From: Pseudisothecium myosuroides | Lineage: Eukaryota > Streptophyta > Bryopsida > Hypnales > Lembophyllaceae | Length of the DNA stretch: 64,000 nt | Assembly: GCA_951799445.1 (NCBI GenBank) | Contig: OX637295.1 | Coordinates: 744,001-808,000, forward strand | Direction: 5' to 3' | Part shown: one piece after another, positions 12,811-24,824 of the stretch | Layout of the letters: each line of letters opens with the position of its first letter | Position numbering within the stretch: the stretch's first letter is position 1 | Notes under the pieces: model-generated | Told to the model about the DNA's origin: nothing | The model's database searches: none | Seen by the model: only the letters and a program-made list of their open reading frames with translations | Translations under genes and position numbers: made by a program

Positions 12811-13600
12811 GGAGCGTGTACAGAATTCTCAAATTGTCATCTCTGCCGAGTGTAACATGACTTAAAAGGTATGTGATCAGTACTTAGAACGATTGCATTT
12901 AGTGTATTTCCTTGCAGTTTTCAGTTGTTTTATGTTCCTACAACTTTAATTGAGTCTTGGATTAAGAGCCCATTGCGTGCTGTCGATAGCTCTTATTTAG
13001 AATAGCGTCTGCCATTCATCAGTATTCACTATTTCATCGCCTTTCTTTTGCTTGCAGATTCCATTTCGGCTGCTTCACAGGCATCTATTTCAAATTTGGA
13101 GATGTTGTACAAAGTCTTTTGGAGGCTGAGCTAGCTCACGTCACGCATGATTTGTGAGTTACCCGCGTTTGTCTGAAAACCCTGGGCTCAGAATAATAGA
13201 GTTGCGTGAAGTCTACCGTAATAATTCAAATTTTGTTCTTACACTGGCGATGGCTGTTCATGCTTTCAGTGATAACCAAATTGTCCTGAAATTTTCATGA
13301 AGCGACTCTAGGGAACGAAGCAGTAGGAGCTGCCTGGAGACACGTATACCCGTTGAGGTTGGATGTGCTTGCATGTTGGTACACAGTGATTTACATTCAA
13401 GACAGTAGGGAGTTTTGGCTGTTGGCTTTTGCCAACACTTATGATATGCTCAGGTCTGATATTGGATTAACGACGGCCTATGGATCTGTAAGTGTTGTCA
13501 AGTTCAGTGGCTTAGAGTCTTTATTGAATAACGAGATCACTGTTGAAAGTTTAGGAATAGAATTTGTAGCAAATTTTCATTGACTCTTCAATAAAGCATC
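12811..13600 (+). other. 3' UTR region of the ATXR7-like gene
   Basis: Sequence after the TGA at 12808-12810. A canonical AATAAA lies at 13590-13595 and could be the polyadenylation signal. A good splice acceptor (pyrimidine-rich, tgcttgcag) at about 13057 suggests a 3' UTR intron or an alternative last exon. Joined to the donor at 12492 it would encode a different tail of about 33 residues lacking the last post-SET cysteine. The end of the transcript is not proven. Confidence 0.45.
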
Positions 13601-13829
13601 TTCTCTTGACTATCTTTGTAACACTCACCGGAGTCACCCGCTGGAATTTTGCATGCCACCATGACTTCTACGCTCAATGCCATTATCGTTTGAACCATCA
13701 TTTGAATGAGTCAATACACTTATCACTGTCTATCTTGACAAAGTGGAGTAGGGTATTCAGTGTTGTACACACTAATCTCAAGTTTTCAAAGGCAGGTACT
13801 ATGATGTAAGGTAGAGGATACTCTTTGCA

Positions 13830-16711
13830 TCACTTCAGGATGGTGAGGAGGCTTTTTGCATTTTGAAGAATGGATGATTTCATTTAATTTTTTGTGTGCA
13901 ATTTTATAATGGTATATCCTAATACTACCCTCATTTTAGTGATTGCCGTACATTGCAAGCTCCACCCAAAATTGCAAAATGACTAGAATGTTGTCAAATT
14001 TTAGATGAGCATTCTCAACTCTCTTGTCTTTCGATGAGCACAAAAAGGTTATCATTTTAAAATATTCTCACTAAGATATGCTCTTTCAAAGTGCATTGGC
14101 CTATTTTCCCAATGACCCAAATGAAACTTCAAATTAAAATATCTACTAAATTGTGTGATCTAGTAATTTGAATTTTATTGAGGCCTGTTCATTCTCAATG
14201 TGAACTATAAGATCTTACAGTTACATTTTCTCCAACTTCAAGAGAAAATGGGAAAACATTTGCTCAAGTTGACCTTGATTTCTTGGCAGTTTTGGAAATT
14301 TTGGAAATTACACCTTCCTTGAATCATTAGGGGTTAATACATGAATGCCATGTGCGCCAAAAACTGGCATTTGGATTACTTAGGAACAATGTATGCAATG
14401 ATTACAAATCATTCTTTATCCAATTCTTATTGTAGAAGTTGCTTTGGATGGTGTTGGAAATTGCCCTATTGAAGGATTTATGACCTTTCTACTTAAGAAG
14501 ATGCAATAAATATGAACCATAAAACATGCTATTCTAGCGTAATTTCTTACTCTAGATTTGAGTTTTCTTTATAAAAATGATATTTTTTTAATTTGAACCA
14601 AACTTACAAAATGAAGGTCAGCTAATCTAGTTTCTACTCCAATTTGAAATTTTGAAAAATTCAGAAAATTGAATGTTTTATTGCAATGTGAACTTTTCGA
14701 TTATTTCCAATGTCTAGTAAATTCTATGTACAAAATGACATAGAAGATTGATTTGCACCATGATGCTCTTTACTATAATATGCATCCCTAGTGAAACTTT
14801 CACATTCTTGTGATAATTTTCTTTTAGAATGATTTTTCTTACATTTTCTTCAAAACTTCTCAATAAATTCAATTTTTCACAAAAAAATATAAATTCTTTG
14901 TGAAGTAAATAAGGCAGGTGATTTCATCTCTGAAAAATAAAAATAAAAAATTTCATTCACATTGTAGTTACTAAATTGGCACATATAAAGTGAAGGAATA
15001 TGATGTGCAACTCTATGGTCATAGGGCAAGTATTTCAAGATTACATTCAAGTCATGGTAATTGTTTTTTATTTTATTTGCAATAGTTTATTGAAAAAATG
15101 ATATACCGGTACCTATTAATGTATTTCAATATTTTAAGGTGTTTACCTTAAAACCTAATTTTGACATTCAAAATTAATTTTTTTTGTCTTTTGAGCAAAA
15201 TCAACAAAACGAAATGAAGTTTCTAATGTATGTTGGTAGATTCTAGACTGCTTGGAAATTAAGTGAATATAGCTTCATTTCTCTCCGCACTAGTAGGGAT
15301 GACCAATTATAGATTTTAGAATTTTGAAATGTTGGAATCATATCGCAATACCAATTTTAGTCAATTACAGGGTTTGTTAATTACTATGCCATTGGCTTCA
15401 TGTTGTTGAGGGAAGATGCTATGATTGCCATAAGCCCCATGATTGCTAATCACTTTATTTTAGCACGGGGATGAGAATGGGGAGTGCGTAAAATTATATA
15501 ACAAGGCAATGGTCCTCTTGGGAAGGTATTATGCCTCCCTAGACGCCTGGGAGAGACTTTTAGTTAATTCAAGGATTGGTGTTGGCTGAGTGAGGAGTCA
15601 TATAAGACAATTTTGTTCACTATAGGGATCCTCTTATCAAGGATGCAAAAGGACCCTTGCCTCATTGGTAAACAATAGCCCAGGTTGTCACACCTTTTCC
15701 GAAAAAGGCAATTTGCACCCAAAAACTTCTCAGTCATGCCCGTTCTTCACTTCTAATGGAGAGGAAAAAAAATTCTCAATCTTCAAAGAATGGATCCTCC
15801 TGAGTTCAAGAAGAATGAAAGTCATTTTTTGAAGATTGAGAATGGTGAGAAGATGCCAAGATGGGTGTGACAACCTCTAATGTTATGTGGCGGACTAAGT
15901 GGCGTACCTTTGAGTTGAAAGGTAGAAGCTTGGGGCGACTGACAGTGACAATATAATTTGCGTACTGGAGGCGGCCCATGAGCGGGCCCATGAGTAGATG
16001 TCGACAGATTGAGTTCGATTGTGGCCATGATATGTACTTCACCATTTGCCTTGAGAGTTGAGAGTCCTGCATTTCTATTTGGAGGGGGTCTTGTGCTTGT
16101 ATCATGCTCCATTGAGTCCACTCTGCTGCTGTGTATGCATTTTCCTTCTGTCGTGATCACCTGCAATTCAACGTGGCTAGAACTGCAACTACATTAATTG
16201 CACATCCCTATTGAGGTGCATCGATCTGAGAATCCCTGATCGAACTGCTGCTAGTGTTGTCATCATATCGATAGCTAGCGCTTTCAATTTCTACTGTTGC
16301 CTGCATGTAGGTTGTTTGATCGGCACTATTTAAGAGTTGCAGGGTGGTTGTGCATCAGTTAGATTTGATGCCATGGGTTTGCTCGATCAAATTGCGCCAC
16401 ATTCTCCAAGATCGCACGTACGTCCTCGCTCATCTCCTCACCAAAATCCACATCGATCCCATTCGTGCAAGGCTGAAGCAAAGAGCTCGCAATTGATTTC
16501 GCCGATGTAGAGGCGGTATGGAGAGCGCGCGCGGTGAGCGCGGACTTCAAATGGGCGGGCAACCAGCATGTGGAAGTGGCAACCAGCATGTGGGTGGAGA
16601 TGCGCCGTGTTTGAGAAGAAACCCTGACGATTGCCTTGGTGAGTGAGTGCCGTGCACACTCGTTTTGTGTGCAAATCTTGCCTGTTTTAGACTGCATTTC
16701 AATTACAGATT
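13830..16711. other. Intergenic DNA, mostly AT-rich, no gene recognised
   Basis: The stretch 13.8-15.8 kb is AT-rich with no coding signal. One lone TTAA-type terminus, tcattaggggttaatac (about 14325-14340), looks like a broken end of the TTAA families seen elsewhere in the window. From 15.8 to 16.7 kb the DNA becomes GC-richer. It has minus-strand open frames (for example 16359-16763) that show no family I can name, and a 14-bp direct repeat, caaccagcatgtgg, at about 16560-16592. I see no RNA gene. Confidence 0.4.
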
Positions 16712-17479
16712 TACAGTAGACTACCTCTCTAATAAGTCGATAGAGTTGGGACTGGTCTGACACATTGAGTTAAAGAGGTTATTACATTAGGGAGGGTCAT
16801 CATATTTGTATGTCGTTCATATTGTTAAGTTGGGACCGGGCAATCAATACTTCCTGACAACGCTTTATTAACCCTGGAGCGCTCTGACGTCCATTTTCTG
16901 GACGATGAACAGATTTAGATCCTTGTTTTTGTCTCATTCCTGCTTGGATGAAAGTCATCCTAATTTTTGGTGATACTTTATCAAGTTGTTGTCGTATCCA
17001 TCGGTTGGATTTGGTGTTACTAGAATATATACATTTCTAAAATTACAAATGTGGAAGTATGTCAAGTGGTCAATTTGCATTGACTTTAGTTCAAAACTAG
17101 ATGTGCAAAAATGAGGTCAAAGATGTAAAGGTCACAAAAATTTCAAAAAATCACCATATGAAGAGAACCTTATTTCAAATCCATTCCAACAAGTTTTACT
17201 CAAAAAATGATAATATTTTACTTGTAATTGAATTTAGAAGGAATTCTGAAATTTTCTTTTCAAAATTTATAGAAAAAGATTGGTGATAGCATTAGTAGAT
17301 CTAACCGTACGGATAGAATTTAAAAATCAAAATCTACAGCTTTCATTTGTATACCAATTCCAAAATATTCTTCCAAATTGTAGTTTATAATGGTTTTTCT
17401 CAAATCGTCAATTTTGGAGATGAATCCAGACGTTTAGGGGTTAACTTAGAGAGGATCGACTTAGAGAGGTTCTACTGTA
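16712..17479. mobile_element. pogo/Emigrant-like MITE with TA duplication, split by a TTAA element
   Basis: The left terminus, CAGTAGACTACCTCTCTA, begins at 16714. The right terminus ends at 17477 and reads CAGTAGAACCTCTCTAAG on the other strand. Both are flanked by TA (16712-16713 and 17478-17479). CAGTA-ACCTCT-TAA ends with a TA duplication are typical of pogo-type mariner MITEs such as Emigrant. The element is interrupted by a TTAA-flanked insertion at 16868-17444. Without it the MITE would be only about 190 bp. No transposase is encoded. Confidence 0.7.
16868..17444. mobile_element. TTAA-flanked element nested in the pogo-like MITE
   Basis: It begins TTAACCCTGGAGCGCTCTGA and ends in GTTTAGGGGTTAA at 17444. 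The inverted ends share TTAACCC and a GACGTC/ACGTCTGGA block. The interior is AT-rich and non-coding, and contains the words accgtacgg and aaaatgataatat that recur loosely in families A and B. It splits the pogo-like MITE at a TTAA. This fits piggyBac-type target choice, although no empty copy of the MITE is available in the window. Confidence 0.65.
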
Positions 17480-17668
17480 CTTTGTCTGCCTGAGATAACA
17501 ATCAAAAGCCAAATCCACCGATTTCAATTTACAATGTTGCAATGTGCAATTCAAAGATCATTTTGGGACAAAAAAATTAAGGAGAACCAAAAGATCATTT
17601 TGGGATGGAGGGAGTAACTAACTTAGCTTCAAAGATAATTACATCTTGCAAGAAGCATAAATATTGGG

Positions 17669-17908
17669 TCAAGTTGAACTAACCCCCTTGCTTGTCCCCC
17701 CCCTCCCCCCCAAGTCATTCCAGGGGTGCATGTAAAAAAAAGATCTCTTATTTTGTGCCTAATTTATTTATTTTCTACACCTTTCCTATCAAATTTGGGG
17801 CCTCTAATTGCAAATATGAATTCAAAATTTGCAAATCTTATCATGCATGGAAAATAGAAAATTTCAGCATTTTTTGGAGGGGCAAGTGAGGGGGTCAATT
17901 CACCTCGG
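17669..17908 (+). mobile_element. MITE family D, copy 1
   Basis: This 240-bp repeat is the inverse of the copy at 18511-18748. Shared blocks are tgacccccttgcttg, the core ctaattgcaaatatgaattc, and ggaggggcaagtgaggggg. The ends are inverted repeats of the type AACTAACCCCCTTGCTTG. The small ORFs inside are shadows. The superfamily is not known. Confidence 0.65.
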
Positions 17909-18180
17909 CCAAATATTGATACCTTTAAGAAAAAAAGGTGAAGTGTAAATTTTTCATAAATGGAAGAAAGCAAAAAAATGAAAAATAGTATCATAATATC
18001 CCTTCAAAAATACATTCAAGACCTCCAAGACATGTTCATAGTTTTCAAGAATTTAAGATGTTACTATTCCAACTTTTCAAATTCTAAAAAAAATCTTGTA
18101 AAATTTTTTATTTTTAGTGGATGATTGCAAAAATCATTTATACTATCTTTTGTGCTTGTTGTAGGGAGAAATGGTTTTTA

Positions 18181-19100
18181 TCCATAACTTCTTCATTATT
18201 AATACCCCCAAATGACCCAAGTTTTATAATTAAGGTACATAAGTCTATTCTATACATTGATTAATTTTTTTTATATTTATCAATAATAATTTATTATTTT
18301 TAAACAACCCTCAATTGGATGCCCGATTGGATGTCACTTTGTCATTTTGGAGGTTGTAGGACTACATTTTGAATTAAAAAGATTTATAGCTAAAAATTGG
18401 AATTTTGAGGTCGTCTACAAGTACTACATTAGTTCACTGAATTTTTTTTTAAATAATATATACCAATATTTCACATGTATTCAAAGTGTGATTTCTTTGT
18501 CTCAATACAGGACAGGGTGAACTAACACCCTTGCTCGGCTCTTTGGAAAAACTCTGAATTTTTTAATTTTCCACGCATGATAAAATTTGCAAATTTTGAA
18601 TTCATATTTGCAATCAGAGGCCTCAAATTAGCTAGGATATGTGTACAAGGTGAATTAATCAAGCACAAAATAGGGGAATTTTTTTGGTACTTGCGCTCTT
18701 GGAATGACTTGGAGGGGCCAAGCAAGGGGGTCAATTAACCCTGACTTCAATGCAAAGATCATAGAATTCTTTTTTTCAAAATGTAACTAATTGCTTAAAA
18801 GTCCATTAGTTTTGAAAAAAAATGACAACTTCTGTTTTATTATCATGAATTTCTTTTCTAATTTCTAAAATTACAAAGACGACAAATCCTATTTTTCTGA
18901 ATTTTGGATTTTCGTCTTTCGTGCATAAGTTTCAACTTTCAAAAGTTTTTTTAGCCCTACATTTTTTTAAATAGATAATTTTTAGTATTTTTATTTTTAT
19001 TTTTTTAAATTGTTTTTCAAAAGCTCATAGTATCCCATGTATAACATCAAAATGCAACAATATCAAGAGGTGTTTCTTGCAATCACCCTAATAATATTTT
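18181..19100. repeat. Repeat E, copy 1 (interrupted by MITE D copy 2)
   Basis: This AT-rich sequence matches 20100-20735 in the same order. Landmarks are attattt-aaacaaccc-aattggatg, the word tcacatgtattcaaagtg, a tgcataa-tt block, and an end with aggtgtttcttgcaa. No coding capacity is seen. It is probably an old non-autonomous transposon or part of one. The boundaries are approximate. Confidence 0.5.
18511..18748 (-). mobile_element. MITE family D, copy 2 (inverted)
   Basis: It matches 17669-17908 along its whole length in reverse orientation, about 600 bp away. It appears to sit inside repeat E copy 1, because similarity to the other E copy continues on both sides. Transcripts reading through both D copies could fold into a hairpin. 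Confidence 0.65.
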
Positions 19101-20099
19101 CAAAAGTCTATTTTCTAGGAAAAAAAATATTTGGCAAAAATGCTCGCCCTCACCACCAAGTTCATTCAAGATCTATAGATAGAATGAAACTTTGATTCAT
19201 TGTAAAATAATAAATGATGTAAAAGATATGAAGGATTTTGGATTTGTAAGTATTTATGAAAGAAAAGAATACCTAATGTTTGTTTTGAATTCACTGTTTA
19301 CAATTTTCAAAAGACTAAACAATTCATGTACAAGGTTCAAATAGTTTGCTAGAACATTATCATTATTTAATCAACATAATTCAATTCCATATTAAAGCCA
19401 TTATTAATTTAGAATATTTTGTATATAAACATACATATTGAAGCTTAAATGTTCTATTAACATTATTGGTACTTAGAAAGTTTTTTTTAAATGATTTAAA
19501 AAAATGAAAGCTAAGCAATTACCTAATGTATCCTAGATGATAGAGACAAAGACTATTGACTTAACCTCTAAATGGTCCATGGAACATTTTTGTCTCCAAA
19601 ATCAACTAAAATACAAAATTCTTTGAATTGTCTCATATGTAGACAAATTCTTATAAACTAAAAAATTGTTGGCTAGAAATGGATGTTTTTTTTACATTTA
19701 AAAAAAATAAAGTGACTTATGATATTAAATTGATATACCCCCATTCTAAAGTGGATCTGAAGGCTATTTTAGGAGTCATTAAGAATATTGTTGCTACATG
19801 AGCAAACTATCATGTGCTTCATCATTGCTCTACATATTGTGACTTGATACATTTTTGTTTGTGTACATTGTACGTCTTTATGTCAAGTGGTTGTAAGAAC
19901 AATGTAGGATTCAACCAAATGAGCATAGAAAAATTGTATCTTTTATTATATAACTATTCAAGAGTGGTAAAGATAGAGTCCCAATTCCAAATACTTTAGA
20001 GAATGAAGGTTACATTTGGTTGCTCTAAAGTGCAAGATGATTGCAAGAACCACTTGTCCTTTTTTTGTCCCCTCGGCTTTGAACAAGTGATTTTCTGCT

Positions 20100-20735
20100 C
20101 ATTTATATGAAATTTTAAATGAAGGTACATATGGTAGTTGTAGACATTAAATAATTTTTAAATTTAAAAAAAAATAGTTTATTATTTAAACAACCCCTAA
20201 TTGGATGTCTACCTTTGCCATTTGGTTTATGGAGGGGATAAGTACTATTTTCAATCCAAAAATGCAATGGGAGACAAGGACTTCTACTAAAGTTACACAA
20301 GCTTACGAAGAAATTTAAAAAAAATAGTAAAGTGTCCACCTTCCACATGTGTTCAAAGTACATTACCTTTGTGCAAGTGTAGAGAACACAATTTTTTTCT
20401 TGTTCCCGAAAATGCAAATGTTTGAAAAAGAGCATCTTCAAGTAAGGAAAAGTAACAACTTTTAGTTTATTTTTTGGAATTTTTTTACTATTTAAAAAAA
20501 ATCAGACATAAAAGTATCTATTTTCTTGGCAGTTTCCATTGCTCTTTTTGGGTGCATAACTTCTAGAGATAATTTTTTCTAGAAGTTTCACCCTCCTACT
20601 ACTTTGACTGCTTTACAAATTATCCATATTTTATTTTGTTTTTTAATTTTTATTTCAAAAGTCACAATACTCATTGAAATAGGTTGTTTGAGACAGAAAC
20701 GGTAGGTGTTTCTTACAACAACCTCGGAGTAGGTG
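20100..20735. repeat. Repeat E, copy 2
   Basis: A second copy of the AT-rich repeat of 18181-19100, lacking the D MITE. It carries the landmarks aaacaacccctaattggatg, ccacatgtgttcaaagta and aggtgtttcttacaa. The copies are diverged, so the duplication is old. The flanks at about 19561 (TTAACCTCTAAATGG) and 21145 (ccttttagggataa) might be ends of a larger TTAA element around it; this is tentative. Confidence 0.5.
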
Positions 20736-21489
20736 AAGAAGGTGTTTTGTACATGTACTTATAGTGTATATTGAGGAGCAAGTAAGGCTTCTCAATTTTT
20801 GGCTACTCACATATATAAATTTGTAAAGAAAGGTTGATGTTGTTGAGTAGAGGACTTCAATATTAATTTCCAAAAAAATGAATGGGGGGATGATTGCATA
20901 TGGAAAATCTCTTACCTTTGGGACCCTTTGTATATCAAACCTTGTATCATAGAAATGATGGTTTTCATGTATTTTCATATATAGAAATTTATTACATATA
21001 GGAGACAAAATTTGAAAATTTTGTTTATTTTAGAAACTTGGCAGTCATGCCATCTATCTAGTCTAGTATGGCAAAACCTTGGCGCACAGTCAGCATTACA
21101 CATCTAAAACATCTAATACATTAAGAATAAAAAAAGAATAGGGGACCTTTTAGGGATAAACCCTTTAAAGACAAAGAAGCCCAAATTGGGCCTCATGTTT
21201 TTTTAAGCAATTTTGAAGAATTTATTTGGGGATTTGTATTTATTTTAATAATAATTTATTTAAACTAGTGGATGCAATGTTCTTCATTCAAGCTAATGAT
21301 ATAATAAAAATTTCCATTTAGATTATCCTTTCTACAATATGATCAATCAAAGTCAACAACTCAAAATCATGAATTCTTAATACGTAAAGGGTTAAGGTGT
21401 CATGAATGAATGAACATGAAAGGGTGGACATAATTCAAAACTTTGAGTGGCTTCAAGGTTATGGAGCTTAAACAAAGGTGTAGTCTTCA

Positions 21490-23760
21490 TATTTTTCAGC
21501 TTTTCTTGTCTATTTGACTCTAGAGTGTAAATAGGGTTACTCTTTTGTCTTGTTTCCACTTGCAAGTCTAATAGATGTGTAAATATTATTCAAGACTTGG
21601 AACGGTGGAATTCTCTAGATTTAAAAGAGTCAATTTGCCATGATACGAAAAGGGTCAAATAGCCTAGGTAGCTCTTCCTGTGAAGAGTTGTCTTGCAGTT
21701 TTGGGACTATAAGTCCAAAGGTCGAATTTCATTGTCTTCAGTTCATACCAAAGTTGTATGACTCACCTGTGCACTCGTACTTTTGTGAATATAATTTTCT
21801 GCGAGTTTTCAATCGTCAATTGTCTCTCTTGTCTGTGATCTTGTGTCGAATTGGTGGAGTGAATCTACCTGTGCTGTGCGAAGTTGTGATCGTCTAGTCG
21901 GCTGAGTGAATCAGCTGTGCGGTGGAGAAGTGAAGAAACGAGCAGGTCTATTTGAACGGAACGCGTAAGTTGACTGTGCTCCCTTGTATGTGTAATTCCC
22001 TGTGTGGGTGATTTGAGAATTTGCATGGATTGTTTATTACTGAAGAATTCTCATACAGCTTGGTGTGTGCGTAAAGTTATCGTCTACTTGACTGAGTCTG
22101 TGAATTTGCGATAATGGACTGAATGTAGAATCTTATCTAATCGATTATGTATTGTGATGTGAATTGCCGTGAATGCAATTGTTGAATAAAATATCTTTGT
22201 ATGCACTGAATGGCATCACGAGTCTATTAGACTGTTTGTTAAACTGTGAAACACATAGTGTGTTAGAGTTGGATTCTATGGGTCGAATTGACTGAATAAA
22301 TTAGATTCATTACAATTGTCTGTCCATTTGACTGTGAGTAATTTCGCAAGTATATTTGACGAGTTACCGATCTATTGAATGCTGTAATTTATTTGCTGAG
22401 TATATGTCTAATTGACTGCCTGTTATTGTTGTGAGTACTCGATGTCAACTGGACTGCATAAAGAGAGTTTATATGGTGTATGAATCGAATTTCGGACTGC
22501 GTCAAATTGATGTTGTACTAATTAGAGAATTGATCATAAGCAAATCAATTATGATAAAATTTGTGAATTCTAACTTGTGGTTGTGAAGTATCTGTGTTAA
22601 CTCCGGAAGCTCAAGCATAGTCTACTCAACGCTGGCAAATTGATGAATTAGCCTGTTTGTGTGATGTCAATTTATAGTTAAATCTTGTGTGTATGTGTGA
22701 TTAGTTGTTTAAGTCTAATAGATGATGCTGTGTGAAGTTGTTTGACTGATGTGCATAAATACCCACTTGACGCAGTGATTGAACTTAATCTAGTCAATGT
22801 GCGTAATACTGTGAATTGGTGAATTATTAGAGTCTAATTGACAGATAGAATTTGAATATAATTACAATCATAAGAATTCTTTTCAACCATGTGAATTATT
22901 TAAATTCTCTGCAGAGAAATTCCGTCAAATTAATCTTGCATCTTGTATGTTTTGATCATGTCTAGTATCATTGGAGTTTCTGGCAATTGTCTAATGGATG
23001 TGAGTCAGTCAATATGCACATATAGTCGAGGAAATTGACTAGTTGAGAGTTCTAAAGTAACTACTGCAACAGTGTGTTACTGCACTAGTTGAAGTCCCAA
23101 CCAAGTCTAATTGACGGAAAAACTGGTTAAGTCTAGTTACTGGTTCTAAATTGACTGAGTCTAGTTGCAAATTAAGGGAAGCTGTAAGGCAAATTGACAA
23201 AATTCAATTGTAAACTGAATAGAAACTATTTACATTTGAAGTTTGCCATTGTGTCAAATCTCATATTGAGCATATTTAGTTGTTGAGATTTGTTCTTGTG
23301 GTTGTTAGTTTGGTCCAATTGCAAATTCTATAGTACTAGTCAAGTCGACCATGTAGCTTGTAGTTGGTAGCAAATTGACTATGCATTAGTGAATAGACCA
23401 AATGGTGGCTATAGGTCCCATTTCTTTATGGTTTTGTTCATAAGTTATTAGCAAGTCAATTGACCTACAAGACATTGAGCAACTGGGCTAACGACAAGAT
23501 TGTTCAAAGAAAAAGGGAAGAATTATTCTTTTCCTTCAATAATTAAGGAATCTTTGTGGAATTGCTAGAATAAGGAGAGAAAGAAAAGAGGATTGAATTC
23601 AACATACTTGCAAGTTATATATATACTATTATTAAGTGGCTAGAGCATACATTCACAAAGACAAATTGACGTTCCCGGACAAATTGACTTGGTAATTGAC
23701 GCGAGCCACACACTAGACAGGACTGGGACGCCATACATTGTGTCTTATATTTAGCATTTG
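21490..23760. repeat. Region built from recurring short words of the type gtctaattgactg
   Basis: Between about 21960 and 23200 the plus strand repeats variants of (a)gtcta-ttgactg many times, for example near 22084, 22407, 22831, 23105 and 23155, with irregular spacing. Strand composition is skewed to T and G. No protein-coding signal is found; the 85-aa frame at 21640-21897 has no recognised domain. It could be a long terminal repeat or leader of a retroelement, but I found no matching second LTR, primer-binding site or polymerase. Confidence 0.4.
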
Positions 23761-24178
23761 GTTTTGGACTGTGAAAATTGACATTAGGAATATTTCCTTG
23801 GGTTGTTGTCTATGAATCAAAACCACAAAACAAAGTAAACAAGTATCCACAATACAAAACAAGTGACTTTAGTCATAAAACATTAGACTTATTGACCTTT
23901 CCTAGAGGAATTACCCCCCTATATTTATTGTCTTGGGGTTTTGTCGAGTAGGCAAAATCTACATTACAAAAGGCATGTTTAAGTTATACGAAATAGTTAT
24001 GGCTTCATTATTCCATAGCTTTATAGGCCTTCATTCATATACATACAACCAAGAGCATCATGTACGAAATGACTCTATGGCCACTCAAAATTTGACAAAA
24101 TGATCAATATATGACAATACATTAAGGTGAATTAGCTTTAATGAAAAGGTGCTATTGGAATAATCTTTAAAATCTACC

Positions 24179-24824
24179 TTAACCCCTAAATGCCTAAGGC
24201 CTGTTTTGAGCTTCCTGAAATTTGCTCTAAATTGAGCAAAAAGTCAACATTTTGATAAGTTGAATCAATTTTTTTTGAATTGTAACCGTAGAAATTCAAA
24301 CTAGACATGTTAAAGATCATATAGTAAAAGAAAACACAACAATATCACTTATGAATTGAAAGATTATAATGTTTGAACATGAGGGTGTTAAAACTAAGAA
24401 ATTCTTTCAATCCTTTTTTCACATGTCAAATCTAAAAATTTGGTCACCAAAAAAATATGAGGTTAAAGGGCCTAACATGCATAACCTCAATCAATTTATG
24501 GCTTCTCAAAATCTACTCTACAATTTTTTTAAATGAATTTCTAATGTGATTCTTTTTCCAAGATTTAGTGTATTTGAGGCTCATTTCCAAGAGCCCTCAA
24601 CACTACGGAAAGTCAAGATTGCAATGGGTACCCTTGTACAAAATCTTAAGTAGAAAAATCATAATCCAACATTTTTTAAATCGGACTTTTGAAGCTAAAG
24701 CTAGACTTCAAAAAGAATTTTATAAAAATACAAACTACTAAAAATAGCAACTTGATTAGGTTTTATTTTAACTTCAAAGTATTGCCGACACCAGAATTTG
24801 GTGCCTCGGGTATTTAGGGGTTAA
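24179..24824. mobile_element. TTAA-flanked non-autonomous element (646 bp)
   Basis: It starts TTAACCCCTAAATGCCTAAG and ends in GTATTTAGGGGTTAA; read inward from the right, that end is CCCCTAAATACCCGAGGC. TTAA lies on both sides. The interior is AT-rich and non-coding and holds the word ttgtaaccgtag, like the other TTAA families here. It probably belongs to the same TTAA-targeting superfamily but is a different family from A, B or C. Confidence 0.65.

Noticed and set aside
16359..16763. Minus-strand ORF of 134 codons next to the pogo-like MITE
   Set aside because: Its first residues derive from the MITE terminus. The GC-rich remainder could be a transposase C-terminus, but I could not match any motif.
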